Origin: Terrabacter sp. MAHUQ-38
GTDB taxonomy: Bacteria > Actinomycetota > Actinomycetes > Actinomycetales > Dermatophilaceae
Assembly: GCF_014518425.1 (NCBI RefSeq)
Contig: NZ_JACVCU010000001.1
Coordinates: forward strand, 310,001-374,000
Length of the DNA: 64,000 bases
Direction of reading: 5' to 3'
Shown piece by piece: positions 25,330 to 33,755 of this stretch. Made by a program: the position numbers and the translations under genes. Under the pieces are notes generated by a model. It was not told the origin of the DNA. It saw nothing but the letters and a program-made list of their open reading frames with translations, and searched no databases. How positions within the stretch are numbered: position 1 is the first letter of the stretch; every line of letters starts with the position of its first letter.

Positions 25330-25450
25330 GGTCACCGGGCTGCTTCGGGGCGCTGCGGAGGGGCAGCAGGCCCGGTGACCTCAGGGGTTCCGGGTCGGTC
25401 TGGGGGCTGACCCGGTCCAGGGGCGCCGGGCTTGGCAGCACCGGCGCCCC
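25330..25450. other. Three consecutive hairpins in a divergent intergenic region
   Basis: The 408-bp gap between the S8 protease and the lipoprotein gene holds no convincing gene but is highly structured. Hairpin 1: GGTCACCGGGCTGCT (25330-25344) pairs with AGCAGGCCCGGTGACC (25365-25380), with one bulge. Hairpin 2: CCGGGTC pairs with GACCCGG (about 25390-25414). Hairpin 3: GGGGCGCCGG (25420-25429) pairs perfectly with CCGGCGCCCC (25441-25450). These may be a structured RNA, stacked terminators or a cruciform element; no T-tract is present. Confidence 0.6.
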
Positions 25451-25585
25451 CTCCCTGCCCACCCGCGCACCCGGGCCGTATGCCGTGTGCCGCGCGTCCG
25501 CTCGCGCCGGGACCTCCCGAGCACGCATACTTCACGACGTCGACGGGCACCAGGGACCCGCGGACGGGAGCTCAGGGGAGTCGGG

Positions 25586-26344
25586 ATGCAGGTCAGCACA
25601 CGGGGTCACGGCGGTCGGCGCCGATGGATGCGGTCGGCGGTGGCGGTGGCCGTGCTCGGCATGGTCCTCGGGGCGTGCAGCCCCAAGGCGCCCGACGGGA
25701 CCTCGGCGGCACCGTCGGCACCGGCGGTGAGCGCCACGAACACGGAGCCGCTCCGCCCGACCACGGCAGAGCCCCTGCCGACGGAGACCGCCGAACCGCT
25801 GACCCCGACGAAGCCGACGGAGCCCGCGGCGACCACGTCGGCCCCCACCCCGTCGGCGACGGACGACCCCGGCTCGGTGAGCGGGGACTGCACGAGGACG
25901 CTGCCGGCATACCCGGAGCTGTCACCCGGCGCGCAGGGTCGGGCCGTGCGCGCCCTGCAGTGCTTCCTCAACGACGCCGACTTCGGACCCGTGACGGTCG
26001 ACGGCGTCTACGGCGCGCAGACCCGCGCCGCGATGAAGCGCCTCGAGGCGACGTACGAAGGGCCGGCCCCGAAGCCGGGCCGCGTCGATGCCGGCGTGTG
26101 GGTGCTCGTGATCAGCCGTTCGATGGGCAACGCGACGCTGAAGCAGGGGTCGAAGGGTGCCGACGTGACGACCCTGCAGCGGGCGCTGCGCGCGGCCGGC
26201 GCCACGATCACCGTCAATGGCCTCTTCGGCGCCGAGACGAAGAGGGCCGTCCAGCGCTTCCAGGACGCCAACCGCATCGGCGCCGACGGCATCGTCGGCG
26301 ACGAGACGCTCTTCCTGCTCAAGAGCGGCGCGACGATCGGCTGA
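25586..26344 (+). CDS. Lipoprotein with two peptidoglycan-binding (PG_binding_1) domains
   Basis: 252 residues from ATG at 25586 with AGGGGAG upstream. The N-terminus is a lipoprotein signal with lipobox LGAC. A Pro/Thr/Ala-rich linker of about 75 residues follows. Domain 1 (about residues 110-165) contains GRAVRALQCFLNDADFGP and VDGVYGAQTRAAMKR. Domain 2 (about 185-250) contains GADVTTLQRALRAAG and VNGLFGAETKRAVQRFQDANRI. Both match the PG_binding_1 repeat. It should be membrane-anchored and bind cell-wall peptidoglycan; no catalytic domain is present. The gene stands alone, converging on pheA. Confidence 0.88.
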   Translation: MQVSTRGHGGRRRWMRSAVAVAVLGMVLGACSPKAPDGTSAAPSAPAVSATNTEPLRPTTAEPLPTETAEPLTPTKPTEPAATTSAPTPSATDDPGSVSGDCTRTLPAYPELSPGAQGRAVRALQCFLNDADFGPVTVDGVYGAQTRAAMKRLEATYEGPAPKPGRVDAGVWVLVISRSMGNATLKQGSKGADVTTLQRALRAAGATITVNGLFGAETKRAVQRFQDANRIGADGIVGDETLFLLKSGATIG

Positions 26345-26366
26345 CGCCCGCTGACGCCCGCGACGC

Positions 26367-27314
26367 TCAGGCGCGCAGCTCGTCGAGCCACGCCCGCGCG
26401 CGCTCGAAGTCCTCGTCGGTCGTGCCGGGCCTCGCGTCGGTGCGCCCGCGGTCGGCGCGCGGGTAGGAGCCGAGGAAGCGGACCTCGGCGCACACGCGGC
26501 GCAGGCCCATCAGGGTCTCGCCCACGCGCGCATCGAGCACGTGGCCCTCGGCGTCGATGGAGAAGCAGTACGAGCCCATCGCCTCGCCGGTGGGGCGGGA
26601 CTCGAGCCGCGTCATGTTGACGCCGCGGACGGCGAACTGCTCGAGGAGCTCGAGCAGACCGCCCGCGTGGTCGTCGTTCTGGTAGAGCACGAGCGTCGTC
26701 TTGTCGGCGCCCGTGGGCTCGGGCAGCGTGCCCGGCCGCGACACCAGGACGAAGCGGGTCACGGCCGACCCGTTGTCGCCGATGTCGTCGGCGAGGATCT
26801 CGAGTCCCTCGTTGCGGGCCGCGACGGGGGCGCACACGCCGGCGTCGAACATGACGTCGCCAGGCTGCCCGAGCGCGGCCGCGCTCGCCGCGGTCGAGAG
26901 CGTGGGCACGTACTCGACGTCGGGAAGGTGCTCGCCCATCCACCGGCGCACCTGCGCCCAGGCGTGGGAGTGCGTTCCGACCGTGCGCACCAAGTCGAGC
27001 GACGTGCCGGGGCGGGCGCACAGGACGAACGTGATCGGCACGAGCACCTCGCCGATGACGACGAGCGGGTCACCGGTCGCGAGCGCGTCGAGGGTCGCGG
27101 ACACGCCGCCCTCGACGGAGTTCTCGATCGGCACCATCGCGGCGTCGATCTCGCCGGTCCGCAGGGCCGCCAGCGCAGCGTCGACGGAGGGGAAGGGCAG
27201 GTGCTCACGTCCCTCGGCGGCGTCCCACTGGTCGAGGGCCATCTGGGTGAACGTGCCGCGCGGACCGAGGTAGCCGAAGCGGTGGAGCTGGTCGGGGGTG
27301 CGGGGCGGCGTCAC
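26367..27314 (-). CDS. pheA: Prephenate dehydratase PheA
   Basis: 315 residues from GTG at 27314, overlapping the DUF4446 stop (GTGA). The catalytic domain begins with FGYLGPRGTFTQMAL. It contains VPIENSVEGGVSATLDAL and the substrate-binding TRF motif (SAVTRFVLVS). Residues ~200-280 form an ACT domain (GVNMTRLESRPT), the site of phenylalanine feedback. A short C-terminal extension rich in Asp/Arg follows. It converts prephenate to phenylpyruvate in the cytoplasm. The pheA / DUF4446 pairing is common in actinobacteria. Confidence 0.96.
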   Translation of the reverse strand: MTPPRTPDQLHRFGYLGPRGTFTQMALDQWDAAEGREHLPFPSVDAALAALRTGEIDAAMVPIENSVEGGVSATLDALATGDPLVVIGEVLVPITFVLCARPGTSLDLVRTVGTHSHAWAQVRRWMGEHLPDVEYVPTLSTAASAAALGQPGDVMFDAGVCAPVAARNEGLEILADDIGDNGSAVTRFVLVSRPGTLPEPTGADKTTLVLYQNDDHAGGLLELLEQFAVRGVNMTRLESRPTGEAMGSYCFSIDAEGHVLDARVGETLMGLRRVCAEVRFLGSYPRADRGRTDARPGTTDEDFERARAWLDELRA

Positions 27315-27859
27315 GACACGTCCTTCGTGCGGTCGGGGAGACGGGCCGGCCGTCCGTGCTGGCCCATGCCGGACTCGTCCTTGGTCGCCGAGGCCAGCGC
27401 CTGCTGCTCCTCGGGGGTCAGGGTGATGCTCGACGCCCCGCCGACGATGCCCTTGGCGTACGTCCGTGACTCGCCCCTCGCGTGGATCGAGCTGATGACG
27501 ATGCCGTCGCCGAGGTCGTCGACGATGGCGGCGGAGAAGGACAGACGGCCGCCCATGTCGCCGAACGCGTCGTAGCGCACGACGGCGACGTTGCGCAGGC
27601 TCTGGCGCACGTCGTCCTCGGTGCTCGCGACGTGCTCGCGCAGGAGGGTCACCTCGGCGGTGAGTCGGTCGATGCGGTGGTTCTGGGTGGCGGCGACGTG
27701 GGCGATGTCGGTCGTGCCGTGGTCGTCGAGCGCCGCGAAGTCCCGGCGCACCCCCGCGAGCCGCAGCTGGGCGCCGACGGCGAGAGCGAGGGCGAGCAGC
27801 GCGACGACGCCGGCCGCGAGGGCGAGGGTCGTCAGCGTCGAGGCGTCCACGATCGGCAA
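27311..27859 (-). CDS. DUF4446 single-pass membrane protein
   Basis: 182 residues from TTG at 27859, chosen because GAGG lies about 6 bp upstream; a GTG at 27850 is the alternative. One N-terminal membrane helix is followed by a coiled-coil stretch (HRIDRLTAEVTLLREHV) and the DUF4446 core VRYDAFGDMGGRLSFSAA with GIVISSIHARGESRTYAKGI. Family function is unknown. It is coupled to pheA by a 4-bp overlap. Confidence 0.87.
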   Translation of the reverse strand: MPIVDASTLTTLALAAGVVALLALALAVGAQLRLAGVRRDFAALDDHGTTDIAHVAATQNHRIDRLTAEVTLLREHVASTEDDVRQSLRNVAVVRYDAFGDMGGRLSFSAAIVDDLGDGIVISSIHARGESRTYAKGIVGGASSITLTPEEQQALASATKDESGMGQHGRPARLPDRTKDVS

Positions 27860-27948
27860 GGTTAGCCTCGCGCGCTCCCACGGGGCCGCTCGATTCCAGC
27901 CCGTGACCTCGCCCTCGCTGGACAGGCCCGGTTTGTAGTCTGTCCTGC

Positions 27949-30141
27949 GTGATCCGCAGCCACCCCGTCAAGACGCTCGTCGTCCTGCTCCTGGTGCTGG
28001 TGGCCGCGCTCACTCTCGCCTACGTCAAGCGCACGACCGTGCCGGTACCGCCGACGACGCAGCCCAAGCCCGGCGAGTCCCTCGTGGTCGTCGGCCTCGA
28101 GGGCCTCGCCTGGGACGATGTCTCCGCGGCCGACACCCCGACCCTGTGGGGGCTGCTTCGCGACGGGTCGGCCGCGTCGGTGTCGGTCAAGAGCCTGCGC
28201 CTGACGACGTGCCCCACCGACGGGTGGGCCACGGTGTCGGCGGGCGAGGCGGCCGGTCCGGAGACCGGCGACCAGCGCCCGGCCTGCACGTCTCTCCCGT
28301 CGGTCGCCGGTGACCCTGCTGCGGGGTTCCGCGTCATCGGTTTCGACGCGCTGGCGTCGGCGTCGCGGGAAGCGGAGTTCCGGGCCCAGCTCGGGCTGCT
28401 CGGCGACAGCTTCGCCGCCGCGAAGACCTGCATCCAGGCCGTCGGCCCCGGCGCGGGCCTGGCCGCTGCAACCTCCGACGGCAAGGTCGCGAAGTACGCG
28501 CCGTTCCAGGCGACGACCCTCGTGTCCGACCTCGCACAGTGTCCCGTGAGCATCGTCGACGTCGGAGGCATCGACGCGACCGACCCGGACCCTAAGCGCC
28601 AGGTCGAGAGGATCAACGGCATCGAGCGCCGCATCGACCTCGTCCTCGACGCGATGCCCAACGGCGCCGACCTCATCGTCGTCGGCCTCGCCGACCGCGA
28701 CCGGCAGGAGCGCCTCCGGCTGCTGACGGCGACCGGGCCGCACTACGGCCCGGGCCTGCTCGCGTCGGCCTCCACCCGGCTGTCCGGGGTCGCGCAGCTC
28801 TCCGACATCACCGCGACGATCCTGCAGCGCGGTGGCGTCCAGTCCAGCGCGGCGATCGGGGGCCGCGCCCTCAGCGTCGTCCCGTCACCCAACAACAGCG
28901 AGTCGACCGCAGCGAGCAAGCTGACGGTCCTCACCGACATCGACACGAAGGCCGACGCGATGCACCGCATCGTCGCGCCCTTCCTCGTCATCTGGCTGAG
29001 CGCCACGGCTCTGGCCATGTTCGTCCTGTGGATCGTCGTCCGCCGCGCCCGCCCGTGGAACCAGCGCCTGACGCGGGCGCGGGTGCTGCGCCTGGTGCGG
29101 CTCGTCGGCCTCGTCTCCTCGGCGATGCCCGCCTCGACGTTCCTCGCGAACCTCGTGCCCTGGTGGCGGTGGTCGACCAACACGCTGGTCCTCACCGCCA
29201 TGCTGCTCGTGCTCGTCCTCGTCGTCAGCGCTCTTCTCGCACTGGCCTGCCTCAAGGGCCCGTGGAGCAGCTCGGCCCTCGGCCCGCTCGCGGCGATGTC
29301 GGCCATCACGGCGGGTGTCATCGGCGTCGACCTGCTCACCGGCTCCCACCTGCAGATCTCGTCGATCTTCGGACTCCAGCCGCTCGTCGGTGGCCGCTTC
29401 TACGGGATGGGCAACGTCGCTTTCGCCCTGTATGCCGCCGCCGTCCTGCTGCTCTGCGCCGCTCTCGCGCACGCGCTGGTCCGGCGGGAGGCCCCGCGGC
29501 TCGCGGTCTTCGCGGTCGTCGTCATCGGTGGGATCGCGCTCGCTGTCGACGTGCTGCCGGCGTGGGGAGCCGACTTCGGCGGGCCGATCGCGCTCGTCCC
29601 GGCGCTCGGCTTCCTGCTCATGGGCGTCATGGGCCGGCGCACGTCGGTCCGCAACCTCGCGTTCGTGGTCCTCGCGGCGGGCCTCGTCGTCGGTCTCGTC
29701 TGCTACCTCGACTGGCGCCGCCCCGAGGCGGACCGCTCGCACCCTGGTCGCTTCCTCCAGACCGTCATCGACGGCGGTGCGTGGGATGTCATGTCGCGCA
29801 AGCTTTTTGCCAACATCTCCCTCGCAGTCCACCTGCCGGTGCTCCTGGTCCTCGTCGTCCTGCTCATGGCGCTCGTCGTGCTCGTCGTGGCGCGTCCCGG
29901 CGTCCTCGGTACGGAGCCGTTGCGGCGTCTGCTCGAGGAGGCACCGCTCATGCACCGCGGTCTCGTCTCGATCATCGCCATGGCCGTCATCGGGTTCCTC
30001 ACCAACGACTCCGGGGCCGCGATCCCCCCGGTCGCGGCGATCTTCACCGTGCCGCTCGTCGTGTCGGCCGTCATGCACTTCCTGTCCATCGAGACACGCA
30101 ACGCGCCCGTCCGACGTCGCCGCGACCGCCACCACCTCTGA
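27949..30141 (+). CDS. Large multi-pass membrane protein with extracytoplasmic N-terminal domain
   Basis: 730 residues from GTG. After one N-terminal membrane helix, an ~300-residue extracytoplasmic domain (PGESLVVVGLEGLAWDDVSAADTPTL, and later GADLIVVGLADRD) has the strand pattern of a degenerate alkaline-phosphatase/sulfatase-like fold. Metal-ligand residues are not clearly preserved. From about residue 345 there are roughly ten hydrophobic helices; GRFYGMGNVAFALYAAA and FLTNDSGAAIPP are the most conserved-looking loops. I do not recognise a named function. The nearby GT2 gene makes an envelope or glycolipid role conceivable, but that is a guess. Confidence 0.8.
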   Translation: MIRSHPVKTLVVLLLVLVAALTLAYVKRTTVPVPPTTQPKPGESLVVVGLEGLAWDDVSAADTPTLWGLLRDGSAASVSVKSLRLTTCPTDGWATVSAGEAAGPETGDQRPACTSLPSVAGDPAAGFRVIGFDALASASREAEFRAQLGLLGDSFAAAKTCIQAVGPGAGLAAATSDGKVAKYAPFQATTLVSDLAQCPVSIVDVGGIDATDPDPKRQVERINGIERRIDLVLDAMPNGADLIVVGLADRDRQERLRLLTATGPHYGPGLLASASTRLSGVAQLSDITATILQRGGVQSSAAIGGRALSVVPSPNNSESTAASKLTVLTDIDTKADAMHRIVAPFLVIWLSATALAMFVLWIVVRRARPWNQRLTRARVLRLVRLVGLVSSAMPASTFLANLVPWWRWSTNTLVLTAMLLVLVLVVSALLALACLKGPWSSSALGPLAAMSAITAGVIGVDLLTGSHLQISSIFGLQPLVGGRFYGMGNVAFALYAAAVLLLCAALAHALVRREAPRLAVFAVVVIGGIALAVDVLPAWGADFGGPIALVPALGFLLMGVMGRRTSVRNLAFVVLAAGLVVGLVCYLDWRRPEADRSHPGRFLQTVIDGGAWDVMSRKLFANISLAVHLPVLLVLVVLLMALVVLVVARPGVLGTEPLRRLLEEAPLMHRGLVSIIAMAVIGFLTNDSGAAIPPVAAIFTVPLVVSAVMHFLSIETRNAPVRRRRDRHHL

Positions 30142-30164
30142 CCCGCGTCCCGAAGGCGACTCTC

Positions 30165-30509
30165 GTGGAGCCGAGACGGGTTGACACCAGCATCTACGAC
30201 CGCGCCGCCGACGGCACCGAGTGCCGGTGCGCCCGGGTCCTCGCCCGGGAGCCGCCCCACCGGGTGGTCTTCAGCTGGGACATCAGCCCCCGCTGGGCGC
30301 TGGTGACCGATCCCGAGCTCACGAGTGAGGTCGAGGTCCGGTTCGTCGCCGAGACCGCGGACCGGACGCGCGTCGAGCTCGAGCACCGCCACCTCGACCG
30401 TCACGGCCCCGGCTGGGAGTCCGTCCGCGACGGCGTCGCCGACGACGCCGGCTGGCCGCTCTGCCTCGGGCGCTTCGCCGACCTCGTCGGAGCCCGGGCC
30501 ACTTCCTGA
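30165..30509 (+). pseudogene. 5'-truncated SRPBCC/AHSA1-domain gene
   Basis: The frame encodes a recognisable C-terminal two-thirds of an Activator-of-Hsp90-like SRPBCC protein: EPRRVDTSIYDRAADGTE, then VLAREPPHRVVFSWDISPRW and EVEVRFVAETADRTRVELEHRHL. The normal first ~45-50 residues (the helix-strand start of the fold) are missing, because the frame runs straight back into the end of the upstream membrane gene 24 bp away. A GTG at 30165 could start a 114-residue remnant. No ribosome-binding site is evident. Most likely a decayed or deletion-truncated copy. Confidence 0.65.
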
Positions 30510-30609
30510 CCAACCGGCACGTGCGCCGAACGGCCACCCTCGTAGAGGGTTCGCGTCACCCGGACGACGACAGCCCTTCGCGGGTCCGCCGACGAGAGCG
30601 AACCTCGGC

Positions 30610-31341
30610 TCAGTTGGGGCCGAGGCGCCGGCGCAACCGTCGAACGCCGAGGGCCAGCGCCACGTCGCGGTACTGAGCGGCCCGGTGCACCTGGGAACGC
30701 CAGTCGGCGCCGGTGACCCGGTGCTGCAGGTCGCACGGCACCTCGAGGATCGTCAGCCCCGCGTCGAGCACGTCGATCGTCATGCCGACCTCGACGCCCC
30801 ACCCCCGCGCGAACGGGGTGGCGGCGGCGACGGCGGCCGGCGACAGGCAGCGCATGCCGGACAACGGCTGGACGGGCGACCACCCGGTCAGCTCCTCGAT
30901 GCCGCGTCGGGCGAGGCCGACGACGAGCCCGTGCCCACCCGCGCTGCCGACCTGCTGGGGCAGCGTCGCGATGGTGAGGTCGGCCTCCCCGCGCGCGACG
31001 GGGCCGACGAGCGCCCCGACGGCCGGCGCCGACGACTCGAGGTCGGCGTCGGCGAAGAGCACCGAAGCGCCTGAGTCGAGGCGGCCGACCCGGCGCAGGC
31101 CGTTGACACGCCCGAGACCGCTCATCATGGCGTCGGCCTTGCCATGGTGGCGCGCGTGGCGCACGACCTCGACCCCCTCGCGGGCCGCGATGGCAGCCGT
31201 GCCGTCGGTCGAGCCGTCGTCGACGACGACGACCGCTGCCACGCCGGCGATCGCGCGCACACCGTGGATCGTCTCGGCGATCCGGGCAGCCTCGTTCCTC
31301 GCGGGGATGACGACGGCGACGGACACGGGCGCGGTCCTCAT
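30610..31341 (-). CDS. Family 2 glycosyltransferase
   Basis: 243 residues. It is a GT-A fold glycosyltransferase: VAVVIPARNEAARI at the N-terminus, VVVVDDGSTDGTA for nucleotide binding, and DAD in VLFADADLES (the DXD-type metal motif). No membrane helix is obvious, so it probably works at the cytoplasmic face using a nucleotide sugar. It resembles dolichyl-phosphate-mannose or polyprenyl-glucosyl synthase-like enzymes; the acceptor is not determinable. Next upstream is the DUF5926 gene, 14 bp away. Convergent with the truncated SRPBCC gene. Confidence 0.88.
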   Translation of the reverse strand: MRTAPVSVAVVIPARNEAARIAETIHGVRAIAGVAAVVVVDDGSTDGTAAIAAREGVEVVRHARHHGKADAMMSGLGRVNGLRRVGRLDSGASVLFADADLESSAPAVGALVGPVARGEADLTIATLPQQVGSAGGHGLVVGLARRGIEELTGWSPVQPLSGMRCLSPAAVAAATPFARGWGVEVGMTIDVLDAGLTILEVPCDLQHRVTGADWRSQVHRAAQYRDVALALGVRRLRRRLGPN

Positions 31342-31355
31342 CGGGCTCCGTCCGC

Positions 31356-32243
31356 TCAGCGCAGCGTGACCTGGCGGTTCGTCAGGCCGGCCTTGGCCCC
31401 GCGCTCGGCTGCCGTCAGCGGCTCGGTCGAGGCGGCGGCCGCGTCGATGCGCGTCTTCATCGCGGCGACGGCGTCCTCGAACTCGGCGGCCTCCGAGCCG
31501 GGGTCGACCTCCCACACGGGGATGAGCAGACCACTCGACCGGAAGCAGCCGAGCAGGCGGCCGTCCTCGCCGAGGTGGCTCTCGCCGGCGGCGTGCAGGC
31601 GGGCCAGGGCGTTCGTGGCGGTGTCCTCGTCGAAGGGCAGCACCCAACGGACGTAGGTGCGCTCGCCGATGCGGCACCAGAACGCCGACGGTGCGGCGTC
31701 GAGCTTGACGGTCGGGATGGCGGACTCGTTGGCGCGCTCGAGCGACTCCTTGCCCTCGGCGTCGAGCTCGGCGTCGGCGACCCAGAAGTCGAAGCCCTCG
31801 TGCAGCTCGAGCTCGAACGGCGCGTCGAGGTCGAGGATGTCCTGGAGGCGGACGGTGTCGGCCGTCGACACCGGCAGCGTCGTGACGGGCGCGCCGGGCT
31901 CAGCGGCCGATGCGAGCGCGATGGCCTGGGCGATGTCGCGGCTCGTGTCGCCGCTCGCGTTGCCGGACTGGATGCCGACGAGCACCTCACCTGCCTCGCG
32001 GTGCAGGCCCGGCCAGGCGAGCGGGAGCACCGTCGCAATGGTCACCTCGTCGGGCGCACCCTCGGGGGCCTTGCCCTTCGCAAAGCGCACGGTCGCCGTG
32101 GCGGCCGGGACGATCTCGCGCATCGCGACCCAGTCGGTCTCGCTGGGCAGGCCCTCGAAGGGACGGGCCACGAACGGCGCCGGAAGGGGACGTGCGGAAC
32201 GGTCAGCGCGCTCGCCGCGCGGTCGACGTGATGCCTTACCCAT
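31356..32243 (-). CDS. DUF5926 family protein
   Basis: 295 residues from ATG at 32243 (MGKASRRPRG); a GTG three codons upstream is an alternative. The basic N-terminus, the central FELELHEGFDFWVADAEL and the C-terminal GLTNRQVTLR are as I recall for DUF5926, an actinobacterial family of unknown role commonly beside a GT2 gene. No catalytic motif, signal peptide or membrane helix is seen. The acidic central half suggests a soluble cytoplasmic protein. Confidence 0.8.
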   Translation of the reverse strand: MGKASRRPRGERADRSARPLPAPFVARPFEGLPSETDWVAMREIVPAATATVRFAKGKAPEGAPDEVTIATVLPLAWPGLHREAGEVLVGIQSGNASGDTSRDIAQAIALASAAEPGAPVTTLPVSTADTVRLQDILDLDAPFELELHEGFDFWVADAELDAEGKESLERANESAIPTVKLDAAPSAFWCRIGERTYVRWVLPFDEDTATNALARLHAAGESHLGEDGRLLGCFRSSGLLIPVWEVDPGSEAAEFEDAVAAMKTRIDAAAASTEPLTAAERGAKAGLTNRQVTLR

Positions 32244-32271
32244 GCGCGTCACCCTAGTGGCCCGGTGCGGG

Positions 32272-33744
32272 TCAGCCGAACGCGGTCGCGAGGGGTGCGA
32301 GGGCGAGGACGTCGTCGGGACGACCCAACCCGACCGGCGCGACGAACGCCGTCGTCACACCGCGCTGCCTGAGCCCGGCGAGGCGGTCGGCGTGCTCGGA
32401 GGCGGTGCCGGCATGGTGCCGCGCCGCGAACGTGGCAGCCGGTGTGCGGCCGCGGTGCCGCTCGACCCGTGCCCACACGTCGTCACGGTCGCTGCCGACG
32501 AGCGGTAGGTCGAGCACGGTTGCATGCACCTCGGCGACGTCGCGGCCCTGCTCGCGGACGAGCGCGAGGAAGTGCTCGAGCTTCGCGAGCCCGGCGTCGT
32601 CCGAGGGCACGTTGCAGCCGTCGGCCAGACGCGCCGCGATGCGGAGGGTGAGCTCGCCGGCGCCACCGACGATCACCGGGATGGCGCCGACGGGGCGCGG
32701 GTATGACGTCGTCTCGGGCAGCGAGACGCGCCGTCCGGCATACGGCTTGGTGCCCGGCGCCCACAGCGCCTTCATGGTCTCGATGCCACGTTCCAGGTCA
32801 TCCAACCGCTCTCTCGCAGAAGGAAACCCGAGCCCGTATGCCGCGTGCTCGCGTTCCCACCACCCGGCGCCGACCCCCACGAAGGTACGCCCGCCCGCAA
32901 GAGCCGAGAGGGTCGCCGCGGCCTTGGCGGTGATGCCGGGTGCCCGGAAGGTCACGGGCGTGACCAGCGTGCCCAGCTGGAGCCGGGTCGTCGACGCGGC
33001 GAGGGCGCCGAGCGTGACCCATGGTTCGGGGATGGGGTCCCAGGCGCGTCCGACCTGCGGGATCTGGATGAGGTGGTCCATGAGGGCGAGTCCCGCGAGC
33101 CCGGTCTCCTCGGCGGCGGCGGCCATCGCCAGCAGCCAGGCGAGGAGATCCCCCTCGGCCGGGAAGGCCGACAGCTGGAGCACGACGCCGCGCAGCCCGG
33201 CCGCCGGCGCTGACCCCGGCTCGGACGCGGGGCGGGCGTCGAGCGCCGCCTGCGGGCTGCTCCGCTCGCTCGGCCCGTCCGGCCGACCCGGCTCGACGCG
33301 GACGACCTGCCAGCCCTCCGACTCGAGCCCCGCCACGGTGGCGGCGACCGACGCGAGCTGGCTCGTCAGCACGCGGGCCGGCACAGGCCGGTCGCGGTCG
33401 GCGTTCCGGCTGCGGCACAGGGCCGCCGGGGTGTCGAGCACGACGGCGACGGACGGCATACCGGCCCGTTCGGCGGCGTCGTGCCAGCGGCTGCGGCGGA
33501 CGGCATCCGTTCCGAGCGTGTCGACGACGGTCGTCAGGCCGCGGCCCAGACGCGCGGCGACGACCTGCTCGAGGAGGGCGAACGCGTCAGCCGACGCGTC
33601 GAGGTCGTGCTCGCCGCTGCCGACGACACCGCGGAGCGCATCGGACGACACGACCTCGGCGGCCCGGTAGCGCTGGGCAGCCCAGGTCGACTTGCCCGAA
33701 CCCGAGGCGCCGACGAGCACGACGAGCGCCGGGTCGGGCAGCAC
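32272..33744 (-). CDS. Fusion of P-loop kinase-like domain and LLM-class F420-dependent oxidoreductase
   Basis: 490 residues from GTG at 33744. Residues ~5-165 form a P-loop NTPase of the polynucleotide-kinase/AAA_33 type, with Walker A GASGSGKST at 12-20, VSSDALRG and an arginine-rich lid (CRSRNADRDRPVP). A Pro/Ser-rich linker follows. Residues ~195-490 form a luciferase-like monooxygenase (LLM) barrel typical of F420-dependent enzymes (GLALMDHLIQIPQ, LGTLVTPVTFRAPGI, GVGAGWWEREH, VIVGGAGELTLRIAARLADGCN). The two parts have no obvious shared reaction. It follows the RsbW-like gene by 11 bp. Confidence 0.85.
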   Translation of the reverse strand: MLPDPALVVLVGASGSGKSTWAAQRYRAAEVVSSDALRGVVGSGEHDLDASADAFALLEQVVAARLGRGLTTVVDTLGTDAVRRSRWHDAAERAGMPSVAVVLDTPAALCRSRNADRDRPVPARVLTSQLASVAATVAGLESEGWQVVRVEPGRPDGPSERSSPQAALDARPASEPGSAPAAGLRGVVLQLSAFPAEGDLLAWLLAMAAAAEETGLAGLALMDHLIQIPQVGRAWDPIPEPWVTLGALAASTTRLQLGTLVTPVTFRAPGITAKAAATLSALAGGRTFVGVGAGWWEREHAAYGLGFPSARERLDDLERGIETMKALWAPGTKPYAGRRVSLPETTSYPRPVGAIPVIVGGAGELTLRIAARLADGCNVPSDDAGLAKLEHFLALVREQGRDVAEVHATVLDLPLVGSDRDDVWARVERHRGRTPAATFAARHHAGTASEHADRLAGLRQRGVTTAFVAPVGLGRPDDVLALAPLATAFG

Positions 33745-33755
33745 CGGAGGGCGGC

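Noticed and set aside
27861-27872. Possible IdeR box AAGGTTAGCCTC near the DUF4446 start
   Set aside because: Only one half-site is present; the second half is CG-rich and does not match.
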